DNA of 64,000 bases from a virus (IMGVR_UViG_3300031772_000001:103661-167660); one strand, 5' to 3'; positions 1-7,846 are shown, counted from the first letter of the stretch. Translations and numbers: made by a program. Notes: generated by a model not told the origin, from the letters alone.

Positions 1-160
1 CAGGAATCACTTCTTGATGAATCTTCTTCCCAAATAACTGATGTGCCGCAGAAAATACAACCTCTACAGTCACAAGAGCTACACACATCAAAAGTATCAT
101 CGTCAAAACCATCATAACCCCAGAAATTCCTGTCTTATTACGAAAAGAAAATACTGGCAT
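1..160 (-). CDS. N-terminal fragment of a single-pass membrane protein (cut by left window edge)
   Basis: An open frame starts at the ATG at 160-158 and is still open at base 1, giving 53 codons. The ATG follows AGGAGG with a short spacer, an excellent ribosome binding site, and lies just after the stop of the DnaB-like gene. Residues about 14-38 are strongly hydrophobic (GVMMVLTMILLMCVALV...), after a short basic N-terminus (RNK), so I expect one inner-membrane helix with the C-terminal part outside the cytoplasm. Too little is present to assign a role; a lysis or accessory membrane protein is possible but unsupported. Confidence 0.7.
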   Translation of the reverse strand, partial: MPVFSFRNKTGISGVMMVLTMILLMCVALVTVEVVFSAAHQLFGKKIHQEVIP

Positions 161-169
161 ACCCCCTCC

Positions 170-1555
170 TTACGTCATAAAGTTTGGAAGAGTGTTTGTC
201 AATAACAACTGCGAATAATCAATCGAACCTGCATCACCCACACCCTGACGTTCATCACCAACAACACAAAACTCAGGGTCAAATGGTATGGTCACTGGCT
301 TATCAAATGAGTTTACATAACGGTTCTTCGGAAGATTAACCATCATTTCTTTTCTCTGCTTCAATGAATCATTTAGATAAACAAACGAGACATACGTTGA
401 ATCCCTCTCTAATGAATTTATCTCTGCCAACGCTGTAAGCGGATACAACCCCTCCGTTCCCCCACGTCCCGGCTGTCTCGCCAACTCATACCATGTCCTG
501 TTTGTCTGTGAAAGCATCATCAACGAGAATGATCTTCCGTTGAAGTCCATACACATATTATTGAAAAATGAAACATACCTGTTTGCTGGTTCATCCATAC
601 CCGGAGGTGCAATGAACTTAAACTTCTGAGCATAGTCTATAACCATGTAATGTATAGGAAAATTCACCCTCATCAACCGTGACATAATACCTGAAAAAGA
701 CGTGTTTGAGAAATCAGATATATCAAGAAACTCTATCTTGCCATACTCAGAATTATTAAACAAATCCTCATGTACAGGACCAAGGATATGCTTCTCTTCG
801 TCTGCGTTCATGTTTGCAAAGATCAACTTCTCCTTCGGGACAGGTCTGAACAATTTCTGAAATTTTTCATGCTTTGAGTGCCTTGACAAGTAGTAAGATA
901 TGAGCAACGCTTTCGGCATCTCAAATGAAAGAAACACTCCATTTAACCCACACTTAGTAGAATTACCATAAGATGATGAAATTGCAAAAGATGTCTTCCC
1001 TTGTCCTGCAAAACCCCCAACCGTGTACATGGTTCCAAAAGCTACACCACGCATCTCATCATCAAGATTTTTCACAAATGTCAACATCCCGGCAGGCTCA
1101 TCTTTACGCTTCAGATAAGCCTCAGCATAGTCAAACTTCTTTTGCTCGTTTACGGTACTTACTGACTCCAAGACCTTTGAGAGTCTGGTAAGAATGTCCT
1201 CTCTTGATAGGTTCTGTATGTCTTTGGAAATCTCCCCTAACTTCCGTGATAACTCACCTTTCTTTACGCTCTCTTGATGACCCTCTACTTGGTCAAGAAA
1301 TTCCGCTAAGTTAATCCCATCTTTTAACTGAGGCACAGACCCCACGTACCCCAAACTCCCAACCATATAGTCCAGGGAAGGTACTGTGCCTGCCTTCACA
1401 ACAAGAGTGGAGATTTTCTTTAGGACAGGATCATCTACAGTAGGAAGTATTGCCTGTATCAAGGCACACTTGTTAGCAAATACCTCACTGCCCAACAAGT
1501 AGGCAATGACGTAATCCGTAGCTGTATAGCTGACGTAACTACTTTGTTCTGGCAT
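170..1555 (-). CDS. DnaB-like replicative helicase
   Basis: 461 aa, close to the usual 450-475 aa of phage replicative helicases. The C-terminal half is a RecA-like motor: Walker A GGFAGQGKTS at residues 180-189, Walker B MVIDYAQ at about 304-310, and the sensor-like MMLSQTNR at about 346-353, followed by an arginine-containing segment (GRGGTEGLYPLTALAEINS). The N-terminal 150 residues should be the primase-interacting part but match no family I recognise by eye. It would unwind DNA 5'-3' at the phage fork. It is the second-to-last gene in the window and overlaps its upstream neighbour by 17 bp, next to a possible loader (1892-2743). An SF4 helicase of the gp41 type is equally compatible. Confidence 0.85.
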   Translation of the reverse strand: MPEQSSYVSYTATDYVIAYLLGSEVFANKCALIQAILPTVDDPVLKKISTLVVKAGTVPSLDYMVGSLGYVGSVPQLKDGINLAEFLDQVEGHQESVKKGELSRKLGEISKDIQNLSREDILTRLSKVLESVSTVNEQKKFDYAEAYLKRKDEPAGMLTFVKNLDDEMRGVAFGTMYTVGGFAGQGKTSFAISSSYGNSTKCGLNGVFLSFEMPKALLISYYLSRHSKHEKFQKLFRPVPKEKLIFANMNADEEKHILGPVHEDLFNNSEYGKIEFLDISDFSNTSFSGIMSRLMRVNFPIHYMVIDYAQKFKFIAPPGMDEPANRYVSFFNNMCMDFNGRSFSLMMLSQTNRTWYELARQPGRGGTEGLYPLTALAEINSLERDSTYVSFVYLNDSLKQRKEMMVNLPKNRYVNSFDKPVTIPFDPEFCVVGDERQGVGDAGSIDYSQLLLTNTLPNFMT

Positions 1556-1895
1556 CTTTTTTCTTGTTCTTGTAGGAAGAAATAATCATCGCCCTGATGC
1601 ACTTGTCAATTTCCGTTGACTTTGTTGGGTATGCTATTTCCCCTACAGCATGAAGATAAAACCATCTTGATAATCTGGACACCACAGACGGGGAATCCTT
1701 CACGACTATGTAGGTAATTCCACTCCACCTAATAAACCAATACCTAAGAAAAGACAACTTATTATTTGAGATAAGCAGGTACTTCGTGGTCATATCTTTA
1801 AGGCTTTTCACAGCCTCATACTCGTGACCACCCTGACCAAGAACTATACTCAGGATGTCAAGCGATTCCTTGTCAAGCATAACTGAGATTTTCAT
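1539..1895 (-). CDS. hypothetical protein in the replication block
   Basis: 118 aa, not recognised. It begins MKISVMLDKESLDILSIVL and ends in a very basic tail (YKNKKKDARTK). The middle is rich in aromatic and basic residues (FLRYWFIRWSG), consistent with a small soluble nucleic-acid-associated or partner-binding protein, but there is no diagnostic motif. Start and stop overlap both neighbours (4 bp with the gene upstream, 17 bp with the DnaB-like gene downstream), so it is translationally coupled to the helicase. A function in helicase loading or fork regulation is inference from position only. Confidence 0.75.
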   Translation of the reverse strand: MKISVMLDKESLDILSIVLGQGGHEYEAVKSLKDMTTKYLLISNNKLSFLRYWFIRWSGITYIVVKDSPSVVSRLSRWFYLHAVGEIAYPTKSTEIDKCIRAMIISSYKNKKKDARTK

Positions 1896-2743
1896 AATTT
1901 ACGGCTCGGTCCTTTCCTTGGAGGCATTGGACTTCTTGACGGGTCTGACGCTGTGTAGGTTAATTTTATGTCTGCGGAACTCTTTGCCTTTCTCTTCTCA
2001 ACCGGCTTATCTACAACCGGCCTACTCACCAAAACCGTATCTAACTTTTGCTCTACAAGAGGTGCCTCTTGTTTCTGTGTCTTACACGGGTCACTACCAG
2101 CCACACCACCCCACGACTTCGGTACATCACACCCGTATGTTAGTAAACCAAACTTCGCTTTTTTGAAAAACTCAGACAGAACTACATCCCCAACAACATC
2201 CCCTAAAACCCTCTGGCCTACCTTCGTGTAGTAATACTTGCTATACAGCGGGAACTCTCTCCCCTTTACAAAAACCCATGTGTGCCTGTCCTGCATCTGC
2301 CTACGTTCAACCAGATTCGCAATAAGAGTCGGCATAAGATTGTTTGTAGGGTCATGGAATCCCACAAACAAGGCAAGATGTTTATACCCCGCTAAATCAG
2401 ACAGGCTCTTGCAAGGCTCCACCTCTGGATTCGACTGCATGAAAATCTTAATAACATCTTCTGTCTCTATCTTCCTGAAAGAGCCTGAAAACCCTGTCTT
2501 TGTCCAAAAATAAGCTGCTGCCCAATTGATAATACGAACATCATCTACGTTTACAAAGAATACTATATCCCGGTCAAGATTCTCGTTCTTCAGTTTATCC
2601 ACTATTCCCAAATCCCCAATAACATCACCTATTGACATCTGAATCATCTTCTGCATCGAAGTGTACCTGTAACACTCACAGGCAACCCATAGGTCATCCT
2701 TCTTATAGTAATTCTCACCCTTACATAGAGGACAATCAGACAT
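1892..2743 (-). CDS. zinc-binding protein, possible helicase-loader-type factor
   Basis: 283 aa. The N-terminus carries CPLC at residues 4-7 and CEC at about 22-24, a treble-clef or zinc-ribbon spacing like that at the start of DnaC/DnaI-type loaders. The middle (about 120-170) has a hydrophobic strand followed by a helix and a ...RHTWVFVKGREF segment reminiscent of an ATPase core, but I see no Walker A, so a functional AAA+ fold is doubtful. The last 70 residues are proline- and lysine-rich and probably disordered. It overlaps the SF2 helicase gene by 8 bp and precedes a gene coupled to DnaB. A role as loader or single-strand-binding mediator is a low-confidence inference. Confidence 0.55.
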   Translation of the reverse strand: MSDCPLCKGENYYKKDDLWVACECYRYTSMQKMIQMSIGDVIGDLGIVDKLKNENLDRDIVFFVNVDDVRIINWAAAYFWTKTGFSGSFRKIETEDVIKIFMQSNPEVEPCKSLSDLAGYKHLALFVGFHDPTNNLMPTLIANLVERRQMQDRHTWVFVKGREFPLYSKYYYTKVGQRVLGDVVGDVVLSEFFKKAKFGLLTYGCDVPKSWGGVAGSDPCKTQKQEAPLVEQKLDTVLVSRPVVDKPVEKRKAKSSADIKLTYTASDPSRSPMPPRKGPSRKL

Positions 2744-4217
2744 ACACTTTCCCTTTTGCTAACCCTCGTAACTCTTTCTTCTTCCACAACAAATCCTTAC
2801 GCATCTTGATTATATAATCTTTAGTTGGTTCTGAATCAATCTCAGGTAGGTTAGGGTTTTGAGAAATAACCTTCTTAATCTTGTCTGCATTATGCTCTAA
2901 CATCAACCTCTTGTAGGTATCTATCGTGTCTTTAGCCTCAATTATGAATATCTCCATGAAGTTGTGCTCGGTGTTCACTCGCACGACTCGGCCTACCACC
3001 TGCACAAACTCCCCTATTGAAAACGTCAGGTTGAAGAATATCACCGTATTCGACACCTGAAGATTCAAACTCTCACCACCTGCACCTGTCATAACAATAA
3101 TTGATTTTTTCTTAAAACTTTCAACAACATCTTCCCTCTTCTCCAAAGACGTTGCCCCTGTAATCACATATATATCTACGTCAGGGAACTCCTTCTTAAA
3201 CAGCTTCTTCAGCCTATCCACAGGCTCCTTCAGGGATGAATACACGATCACTGCCTTGTCCTCGGCCAACTTCTTAGCAACAAGCTCTACACATCGTCGC
3301 TCTTTTGATGAAACTTTAGATAAATCTTCTCCGTCTCCCCCGGTGTCTGCCGCACGCTGTAAGTCAGGAAGTCTTGCCGCAAAATCCTTGTAAGTACCAC
3401 CAAGAATACCCATTGCCGCACGAAGGTATAGGGTATTCTCTTCAGGTGTCAACTCTACAACCTCACTAATGAATCTTACATCATACTCTCTGAATCTCAC
3501 CAACACATACGGCTTGATTATCTCGTGCAGGATATTAAGGTTCCTGTATCCCACAACCTCAAAGAATGTAATCAACCCCATCTTCCGCATCTTCTGAATT
3601 GTAAACTGCCTCATGTACGATGTCTTTGTTCCCAATACCTTCGGAAATAGGAAATCTACTAACACGAACAGGTCTTCTATGTGGTTTAACAGGGGAGTTG
3701 CGGTTAGTCCCCACGTTACTAAACTATGCTGCCTCAAAACCTTACACAGACCATACCAAGTCATGCCCTTGTTCTTATCATTATCCCTGTAAAACTTTCT
3801 ATTCTTAATCTTGTGCATTTCATCAAGAACTAAGATAACCTTATTTGTCAAGAACAACTTCTCAAGGTAGAATCTTGCTTCTTCCAACTGATGATACGTT
3901 ACAATCGTTATATCCTCATCCCCAGGAAACAAAGGGCCATACTCCTGTAATGTCCACTCAGAACGACACAAGAAGTATTTGTAATTAGTCTTACTCTCAA
4001 TCTCTTTACGCCATGTCACTGTTGCTGATTTTGTACAAACTACAAGAAGATGAAACTTACCAGCAGGATTCTTTCTCCTCACAGCCTCGTAAGCCGCTAA
4101 CGCAGCATACGTCTTACCCAAGCCTGTTCCAAAAGCTAGTAAATGATCAACAGGCTGAGACAGTATCTTTACCGCCTCAGCCTGTTCTTCCAGCAACAAT
4201 GTCTCGAAATGGGGCAT
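2736..4217 (-). CDS. SF2 helicase of the SNF2/UvsW-like type
   Basis: 493 aa with both RecA lobes. Motif I is GTGLGKT at residues 30-36, motif II DEMH at 132-135, motif III TAT at 172-174, and the C-terminal lobe ends with the motif V/VI stretch (ESLNLQVSN... then VQVVGRVVRVN) containing the Q..GR..R arginine fingers. DEMH plus the spacing resembles SNF2-like and phage UvsW-type enzymes that act on branched DNA or on R-loops, so a role in recombination-dependent replication or repair is likely. The ATG at 4217 shares one base with the stop of the upstream small zinc protein (TAATG), so the two are translationally coupled. Confidence 0.85.
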   Translation of the reverse strand: MPHFETLLLEEQAEAVKILSQPVDHLLAFGTGLGKTYAALAAYEAVRRKNPAGKFHLLVVCTKSATVTWRKEIESKTNYKYFLCRSEWTLQEYGPLFPGDEDITIVTYHQLEEARFYLEKLFLTNKVILVLDEMHKIKNRKFYRDNDKNKGMTWYGLCKVLRQHSLVTWGLTATPLLNHIEDLFVLVDFLFPKVLGTKTSYMRQFTIQKMRKMGLITFFEVVGYRNLNILHEIIKPYVLVRFREYDVRFISEVVELTPEENTLYLRAAMGILGGTYKDFAARLPDLQRAADTGGDGEDLSKVSSKERRCVELVAKKLAEDKAVIVYSSLKEPVDRLKKLFKKEFPDVDIYVITGATSLEKREDVVESFKKKSIIVMTGAGGESLNLQVSNTVIFFNLTFSIGEFVQVVGRVVRVNTEHNFMEIFIIEAKDTIDTYKRLMLEHNADKIKKVISQNPNLPEIDSEPTKDYIIKMRKDLLWKKKELRGLAKGKVYV

Positions 4218-4396
4218 TACTCCCTCGGAGGGTCTAACTCAAAAATCTCATCACAATACTTACATTTGTACTGGCCGGGAACACCAGTAGGATAAGCTAC
4301 ACTATGCGTACAAATCTTCTGATCTCTCTTATCAAATATCCTTCCCCAATCTTCATCACTGATTTTATTACTTGTAGGTCTTGAAACAATTGACAT
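4217..4396 (-). CDS. small zinc-ribbon-like protein, 59 aa
   Basis: A short gene below common length cut-offs: ATG at 4396, TAA ending at 4217, preceded by AGGAAAGG about 8 bases upstream. The product contains a CTH pair and later CKYC (residues about 29-31 and 45-48), a plausible one-zinc site. The stop codon overlaps the start of the SF2 helicase gene by one base, an arrangement that supports it being translated. The C-terminus is short and acidic. It may be a partner of the helicase or simply a conserved small phage protein; no family is recognised. Confidence 0.75.
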   Translation of the reverse strand: MSIVSRPTSNKISDEDWGRIFDKRDQKICTHSVAYPTGVPGQYKCKYCDEIFELDPPRE

Positions 4397-4444
4397 TGAC
4401 TATGACCTTTCCTAATATATTCAACTAACCCCTAATAATCATTC

Positions 4445-4480
4445 AAATAAGAGAAGAAATTTTATTCTCTTCTCTTATTT
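4445..4480. terminator. perfect 13-bp inverted repeat; bidirectional terminator or leader hairpin
   Basis: Bases 4445-4457 pair perfectly with 4468-4480 around a 10-base loop. On the plus strand the stem runs directly into a T run (4478-4483), the form of an intrinsic terminator. On the minus strand only a short U-rich stretch follows. Because a promoter-like site lies at 4497-4525, for minus-strand transcripts the hairpin would sit in the 5' leader of the small zinc protein and helicase, where it could protect or attenuate the message. Confidence 0.55.
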
Positions 4481-4496
4481 TTTAGAGAAACAGAAC

Positions 4497-4525
4497 ATTA
4501 TATGTATGAGTGTTAGCCTTCTCCA
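4497..4525 (-). promoter_or_regulatory. sigma70-like promoter candidate for the helicase operon
   Basis: TATAAT at 4497-4502 and TGGAGA (4 of 6 to the -35 consensus) at 4520-4525, spaced 17 bp. It lies downstream of the tmRNA and about 100 bp ahead of the small zinc protein, so it could drive the replication block independently. The rest of 4397-4620 holds no gene that I can support. Confidence 0.45.
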
Positions 4526-4620
4526 CTATGGTATTATCCATAAAGGATTGAGCCAATTGACTCCGAAGAAAAGAAGAAGGTAGGAGCATCACCAAACACT
4601 CCAATAAACAAAGAAACAAG

Positions 4621-5033
4621 TGGAGGTGGGGGGAATTGAACCCCCGTCCAGAAAATACTCAATATTGACATCTACGTGTGTAGTCTCAGTTAAGTGTCAT
4701 GATAAGTATACTGAGGCCAAAATACTTACCACCAAGTTTCAGGTATTTTTCGGTGCTTTATGTCATGAAACCACCCACTTGCACCTAACCCTACTTTCGC
4801 CCACACACTCGGATACTTGTGTGGGCTAGTCACCTTTAGTTAGGCGACGCTGACAACTGGCATCGCCAGATCACACATCGCCGCGAAGCGAAGCGCAAAA
4901 GCAACACCAGCGTTGACCGTCGATTTCTCGGCAGCTAACATCTCCCCCGGACGATTTATGAGGCCAACCGGGAGAACCCTCCTCAACACGCAGTCAATAC
5001 TTTATACATTCTGTCGAAAACCAGATCACCCCC
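4621..5033 (-). ncRNA. ssrA: transfer-messenger RNA (tmRNA)
   Basis: 413-nt one-piece tmRNA. The 5' end GGGGGUGAUCUGGUUUUCGA and the 3' end ...ACCUCCA form the 7-bp acceptor stem (including the G-U third pair typical of tmRNA), next to a perfect T arm, GGGGG-UUCAAUU-CCCCC. The segment GGUUGGCCUC followed by a purine-rich stretch corresponds to the first pseudoknot region. After it comes a coding stretch closed by UAA (4842-4840), then several GC stems expected of the later pseudoknots. CCA is not encoded: A is followed by CUU, so the host must add it. tmRNA with SmpB frees stalled ribosomes and tags the unfinished protein for proteolysis; a phage copy may recycle ribosomes late in infection. 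It has its own promoter upstream. Confidence 0.93.
4840..4932 (-). other. apparent tmRNA tag-peptide reading frame, 30 codons
   Basis: Placing the resume codon at GCC (4932-4930), just after UUAGCU, gives an open frame AEKSTVNAGVAFALRFAAMC... that ends ...VVSVA before UAA at 4842-4840. The C-terminal VA fits the hydrophobic small-residue ends of known degradation tags, but 30 residues is long. A second plausible end, FAA, lies internally at residues 16-18 and is not followed by a stop. The exact resume codon is inferred, not proven. Confidence 0.5.
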
Positions 5034-5119
5034 CCTAAAATGAAAAATGCTGGCAGGCTGGCATCTCAGTGGTTGCAACTACCAAGCACAAAATAGCCCG
5101 GCACTGAGACTTTTTCAGC

Positions 5120-5237
5120 CCACACCCTCCGGCAACAATACCCCACAATCAAAGATACCGAGCCGAGAGCGTGGTCAGGTTGTACACCCTGATAATAGAT
5201 TGATCAATTCCACACGCCCCGGACACGATACCCTACA
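5120..5237 (-). repeat. two imperfect 28-bp repeats in the tmRNA leader
   Basis: 5210-5237 and 5120-5147 match at 22 of 28 bases (on the minus strand TGTrGGGTATyGT..CCGG.G.GTGTGG) and are 90 bp apart. Each is preceded by a -10-like hexamer (TATAAT for the upstream copy, TATCTT for the other). Between the second copy and the tmRNA 5' end, TCTCAGTG and CACTGAGA could close a hairpin. The remainder of 5034-5275 has no supportable gene or tRNA. Confidence 0.5.
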
Positions 5238-5239
5238 AC

Positions 5240-5269
5240 ATTATACGCTTCTGCGACCAAAAACGTAAA
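5240..5269 (-). promoter_or_regulatory. sigma70-like promoter upstream of tmRNA
   Basis: Perfect TATAAT at 5240-5245 and TTTACG (4 of 6) at 5264-5269, spaced 18 bp, just after the stop of the HAD gene. Start of transcription would be near 5233, giving a leader of about 200 nt ahead of the mature tmRNA 5' end, which must be trimmed by host RNases. Confidence 0.6.
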
Positions 5270-5275
5270 CCCAAG

Positions 5276-5671
5276 TCAGTTTCGCTTACGACCCTCCCAC
5301 GAGACAAAACCTTTCACGTCCTGATATGCCTTCTCCCAATCACCTGTAAAAGTAACCCCTCTATCGTCTAAATATATGTCAGAAACGCACTTACGGCTGT
5401 TGGTTATCTGATCTGGGTTATCATTTATATGATCAAAAGGGATGTCATTCGACTCAAGATACTGCCTAACCTGCCCTAGCTCATCCCTCGCCGTCCAAAT
5501 AATGATCTTCCAGCCATCGTCTCTCAATTTTTTCAAAAACTTACTTGCACCCTCAATAGGCATCCCAAATCTGCCTCTGCCTTTGAAGCCCTCAGAGTAG
5601 TCCGCAATCACACCGTCAAAATCAACGGCTATTGTCTTTCTTGTATCACCATTCTGCACAGGCAGGCCCAT
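5276..5671 (-). CDS. HAD-superfamily phosphatase, phage type
   Basis: 131 aa. HAD motif I is VDFDGVIAD (nucleophile D17, acid D19), motif II is the threonine of IIWTAR (T60), K94 is a candidate motif III lysine, and motif IV is DDR (D102, D103). There is no large cap domain. Small stand-alone HAD proteins of this size are common in phages and may act as nucleotide phosphatases or polynucleotide 3'-phosphatases; the substrate cannot be read from sequence. Start ATG at 5671 follows GGGAGA. It is the last protein gene before the tmRNA promoter. Confidence 0.85.
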   Translation of the reverse strand: MGLPVQNGDTRKTIAVDFDGVIADYSEGFKGRGRFGMPIEGASKFLKKLRDDGWKIIIWTARDELGQVRQYLESNDIPFDHINDNPDQITNSRKCVSDIYLDDRGVTFTGDWEKAYQDVKGFVSWEGRKRN

Positions 5672-5681
5672 GATCTTCTCC

Positions 5682-5876
5682 CTATATATGTTTCACCAAA
5701 GAAGAACCATTCTTCATGTCTACAAATTCAGCATCAACCTCACCTTGGCGATTAACAACCTGAAAGGATCTCACCTCGTTTTGAACTATAGAAAAATGTA
5801 CGCCCTTATATCGTTGAGTCTTACGATACTCCCTTCGTATCTCCGCGTCGTTCACTGTATAAGTCTGCATCATCAT
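5682..5876 (-). CDS. hypothetical small protein
   Basis: 64 aa, starting MMMQTYTVNDAEIRREYRK and overlapping the upstream gene by 56 bp in another frame, a longer overlap than elsewhere in the window. GGATAG precedes the ATG. The composition is mixed and charged, without membrane segment or motif. It is kept because its stop lies just ahead of the HAD gene and there is no better use for 5682-5820; the true start could be internal. Confidence 0.55.
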   Translation of the reverse strand: MMMQTYTVNDAEIRREYRKTQRYKGVHFSIVQNEVRSFQVVNRQGEVDAEFVDMKNGSSLVKHI

Positions 5877-6324
5877 TACTATCCAAAGATATGTCGTAGT
5901 AAGAACAAACAGATTTGATTATCTCGTCATCCCTCTTGAGAACCTTCTCTGCAATCAGAAGTAAAAGAACCTCTTTAATAACATACACAGAACTACTTGT
6001 TAGTTCTGGTGAGTATGAAACACAGTCAGGTGAAGTTACGTGAGGACACTTATATACATTGACACACAACCTACATCTGCTAATTACAAACCGCTCGTGA
6101 AAAGCCTTACCATCCTCACCTACCCACCTTTCAACAAACTCCTCACCCGGATCTTTCTTTATCTTCTCTCCCTCTACCCACTTATCAAGCTCCAACTTGT
6201 GAATCTCAGCAACCTGTTTCTTATGAAACGCCCCATACTCTATTGCTTTCCGAATGTTATCTTTTATCTCTCTACTATCATAATATCCAAATAATTTCAA
6301 GAGTTTTCGTAATAAAGAAAGCAT
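5821..6324 (-). CDS. hypothetical cysteine-containing protein
   Basis: 167 aa, unrecognised. A cluster of cysteines (CRLC, then C at +6, H, and another C about 6 further on; residues about 80-102) could bind a metal. A hydrophobic helix (VYVIKEVLLLLIAEKVL) follows at about 111-128. The ATG at 6324 has a perfect AGGAGG 6-7 bases upstream, so the start is secure. It lies between the exonuclease and the HAD phosphatase in the DNA-metabolism block. No function proposed. Confidence 0.7.
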   Translation of the reverse strand: MLSLLRKLLKLFGYYDSREIKDNIRKAIEYGAFHKKQVAEIHKLELDKWVEGEKIKKDPGEEFVERWVGEDGKAFHERFVISRCRLCVNVYKCPHVTSPDCVSYSPELTSSSVYVIKEVLLLLIAEKVLKRDDEIIKSVCSYYDISLDSNDDADLYSERRGDTKGVS

Positions 6325-6338
6325 ATTTCAGCCTCCTA

Positions 6339-7292
6339 TTAAAGTCGTAACGAAACATACCCCCCACTTGAGAATAAAAGAAACTTCTCAAAATCACCCT
6401 GCACTACCTTTAGTCTATAACGGGTAATATACTCCCAAGAAGAATTACATCTATAGACAGGAAGATTCTCAATAAATCGAGACTTCATAATATTGTACAC
6501 AGACATCATAGGGTCAGGGTTATCTCGTAGCATCTCAATCCACTTCTTGTCACACTTCTTCTCCCCATAGTAGTCAGATTTCAAAAAATTCTCTGGACAT
6601 CCAAACAGGTTTGCCACTTGCACACCAAGCCTGTGCGGGAAACGAGGATACGCCGCCTTCATTGAGTCACTACTATCCCCTCCGCACAACGACCGAAAGA
6701 ATGATGTATTTTGAGGCTCACAACCCTCGAAGATTTCCTTGACTTCGGCCACACCCCTCTTCAAGAACTTCTGCCCTTCACATTTATTCCATAAGAAACA
6801 TCTATCAGAAACAGACTGCATAAGATCTTTATCGTACCCATAAATCAAAACTTCTGGTACAACACCAGAAAACCTCTTTGCCAGTGTATACACTACATCA
6901 TCACCCTCAAAACCATCAGAGGCAGACAAGTATACATGAGGAAACAAAGAAGCAGACTGAATTATCTCAAACAACTTAGACCATATCTCAGGTCTAAACT
7001 CTCGGTCAGCCTTATACTCGGAATTTTCTTCTTTTCTGGTGTTATTTCTTGAGTCAAGACACAAAATAATAGATGCATCTGGACTTCTTCGTATTATCAT
7101 CAACAAACCATAAAGAAACCCATGAATATCTCCGGTAGATGTTACTATCCCCGTCCGCTCATCCAACATACTGAAATCAGGATACCCAAAAAAAGACTTA
7201 TGAAGTAGCCATGAAGCGTCCACAAGAAATACCTTATTGATATTTCCGTACAGAGGACGCAGTTCTGTCTGAGGTTCAACGTGTGTTTCCAT
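6339..7292 (-). CDS. 5'-3' exonuclease / flap nuclease (FEN1, T4 RNase H-like)
   Basis: 317 aa. The PIN-like nuclease core is visible: VFLVDASW with D25, YKADRE at about 93-98 (the clamp-side motif), EGDD at 129-132, GYDKDL with D154 and D156, and a helix-3-turn-helix segment GGDSSDSM at 204-211. These are the conserved acidic residues that bind two metal ions. Such enzymes remove RNA primers and 5' flaps at the phage replication fork. Length matches T4 RNase H (about 305 aa). RBS AGGTAGGT precedes the ATG. It follows a terminator (7332-7358), so it may start a new transcription unit. Confidence 0.85.
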   Translation of the reverse strand: METHVEPQTELRPLYGNINKVFLVDASWLLHKSFFGYPDFSMLDERTGIVTSTGDIHGFLYGLLMIIRRSPDASIILCLDSRNNTRKEENSEYKADREFRPEIWSKLFEIIQSASLFPHVYLSASDGFEGDDVVYTLAKRFSGVVPEVLIYGYDKDLMQSVSDRCFLWNKCEGQKFLKRGVAEVKEIFEGCEPQNTSFFRSLCGGDSSDSMKAAYPRFPHRLGVQVANLFGCPENFLKSDYYGEKKCDKKWIEMLRDNPDPMMSVYNIMKSRFIENLPVYRCNSSWEYITRYRLKVVQGDFEKFLLFSSGGYVSLRL

Positions 7293-7331
7293 ACCTACCT
7301 ATACGAAATATGCCAGAAATCCTAAAGAAAA

Positions 7332-7358
7332 ACCCCACGAGACACAATCCCGTAGGGT
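7332..7358 (-). terminator. intrinsic terminator downstream of the 153-aa gene
   Basis: On the minus strand ACCCTACGGG (7358-7349) pairs with CTCGTGGGGT (7341-7332), 10 bp including two wobbles, around a 7-base loop and is followed immediately by TTTTTCTTT. This separates the tail/virion genes from the replication block. Confidence 0.8.
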
Positions 7359-7384
7359 CAATATACAACAAATACACATTAAAA

Positions 7385-7846
7385 TCAAGAAATTGAAGCA
7401 ACAACTTCGGAAACTGGAACAGGCACAGACTCAGGCTTGCCTGCGCCATTATTCCTTGCCTCTATCAGCTTCTCCATGATACTCTTTACTCTTTCAGGGA
7501 TCTCTGGTACGTCTATGTCCCCGCTCAAAATCGTATCCCCAACCTCACCAACAATCAAAGAACACTTCTGGGATTTCAGACAATCACACAGCAGCTTAAA
7601 CTCTATACTAAACTCTTCCTTCTCAGGATTATCTGTGGGAGAATCATTTTTGAAAAGATGCTGCCTAAGAAACGTCTTCACAGCCTGTCCAACCGCACAT
7701 GTAAACCTCATCTCCCCAATCATTTTTACATCAGGAAGGATAGGTGCCTCTTGAGGACTCGGCTGAAAGAACCGTAGCCTATAAAACACGGTATGCTTAG
7801 TTACATCTGTAACAAACTCGGAAAACTTCACATACGAATGAATCAC
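7385..7846 (-). CDS. hypothetical protein at the end of the tail operon
   Basis: 153 aa with AGGAGGT ahead of the ATG. The protein has no signal peptide or membrane helix; it shows alternating strands early (YVKFSEFVTDVTKHTVFYRLRFF) and a long charged helix near the C-terminus. No family is recognised. It is the last gene before the terminator at 7332-7358 and the first after the distal fibre, so it could be a late accessory or fibre-assembly protein; this is position-based inference. Confidence 0.65.
   Translation of the reverse strand: MIHSYVKFSEFVTDVTKHTVFYRLRFFQPSPQEAPILPDVKMIGEMRFTCAVGQAVKTFLRQHLFKNDSPTDNPEKEEFSIEFKLLCDCLKSQKCSLIVGEVGDTILSGDIDVPEIPERVKSIMEKLIEARNNGAGKPESVPVPVSEVVASIS

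Noticed and set aside
5034-5275. Possible tRNA gene in the tmRNA leader
   Set aside because: No T-loop consensus (GTTCRA) or acceptor stem pair could be placed; only repeats and a hairpin are visible.
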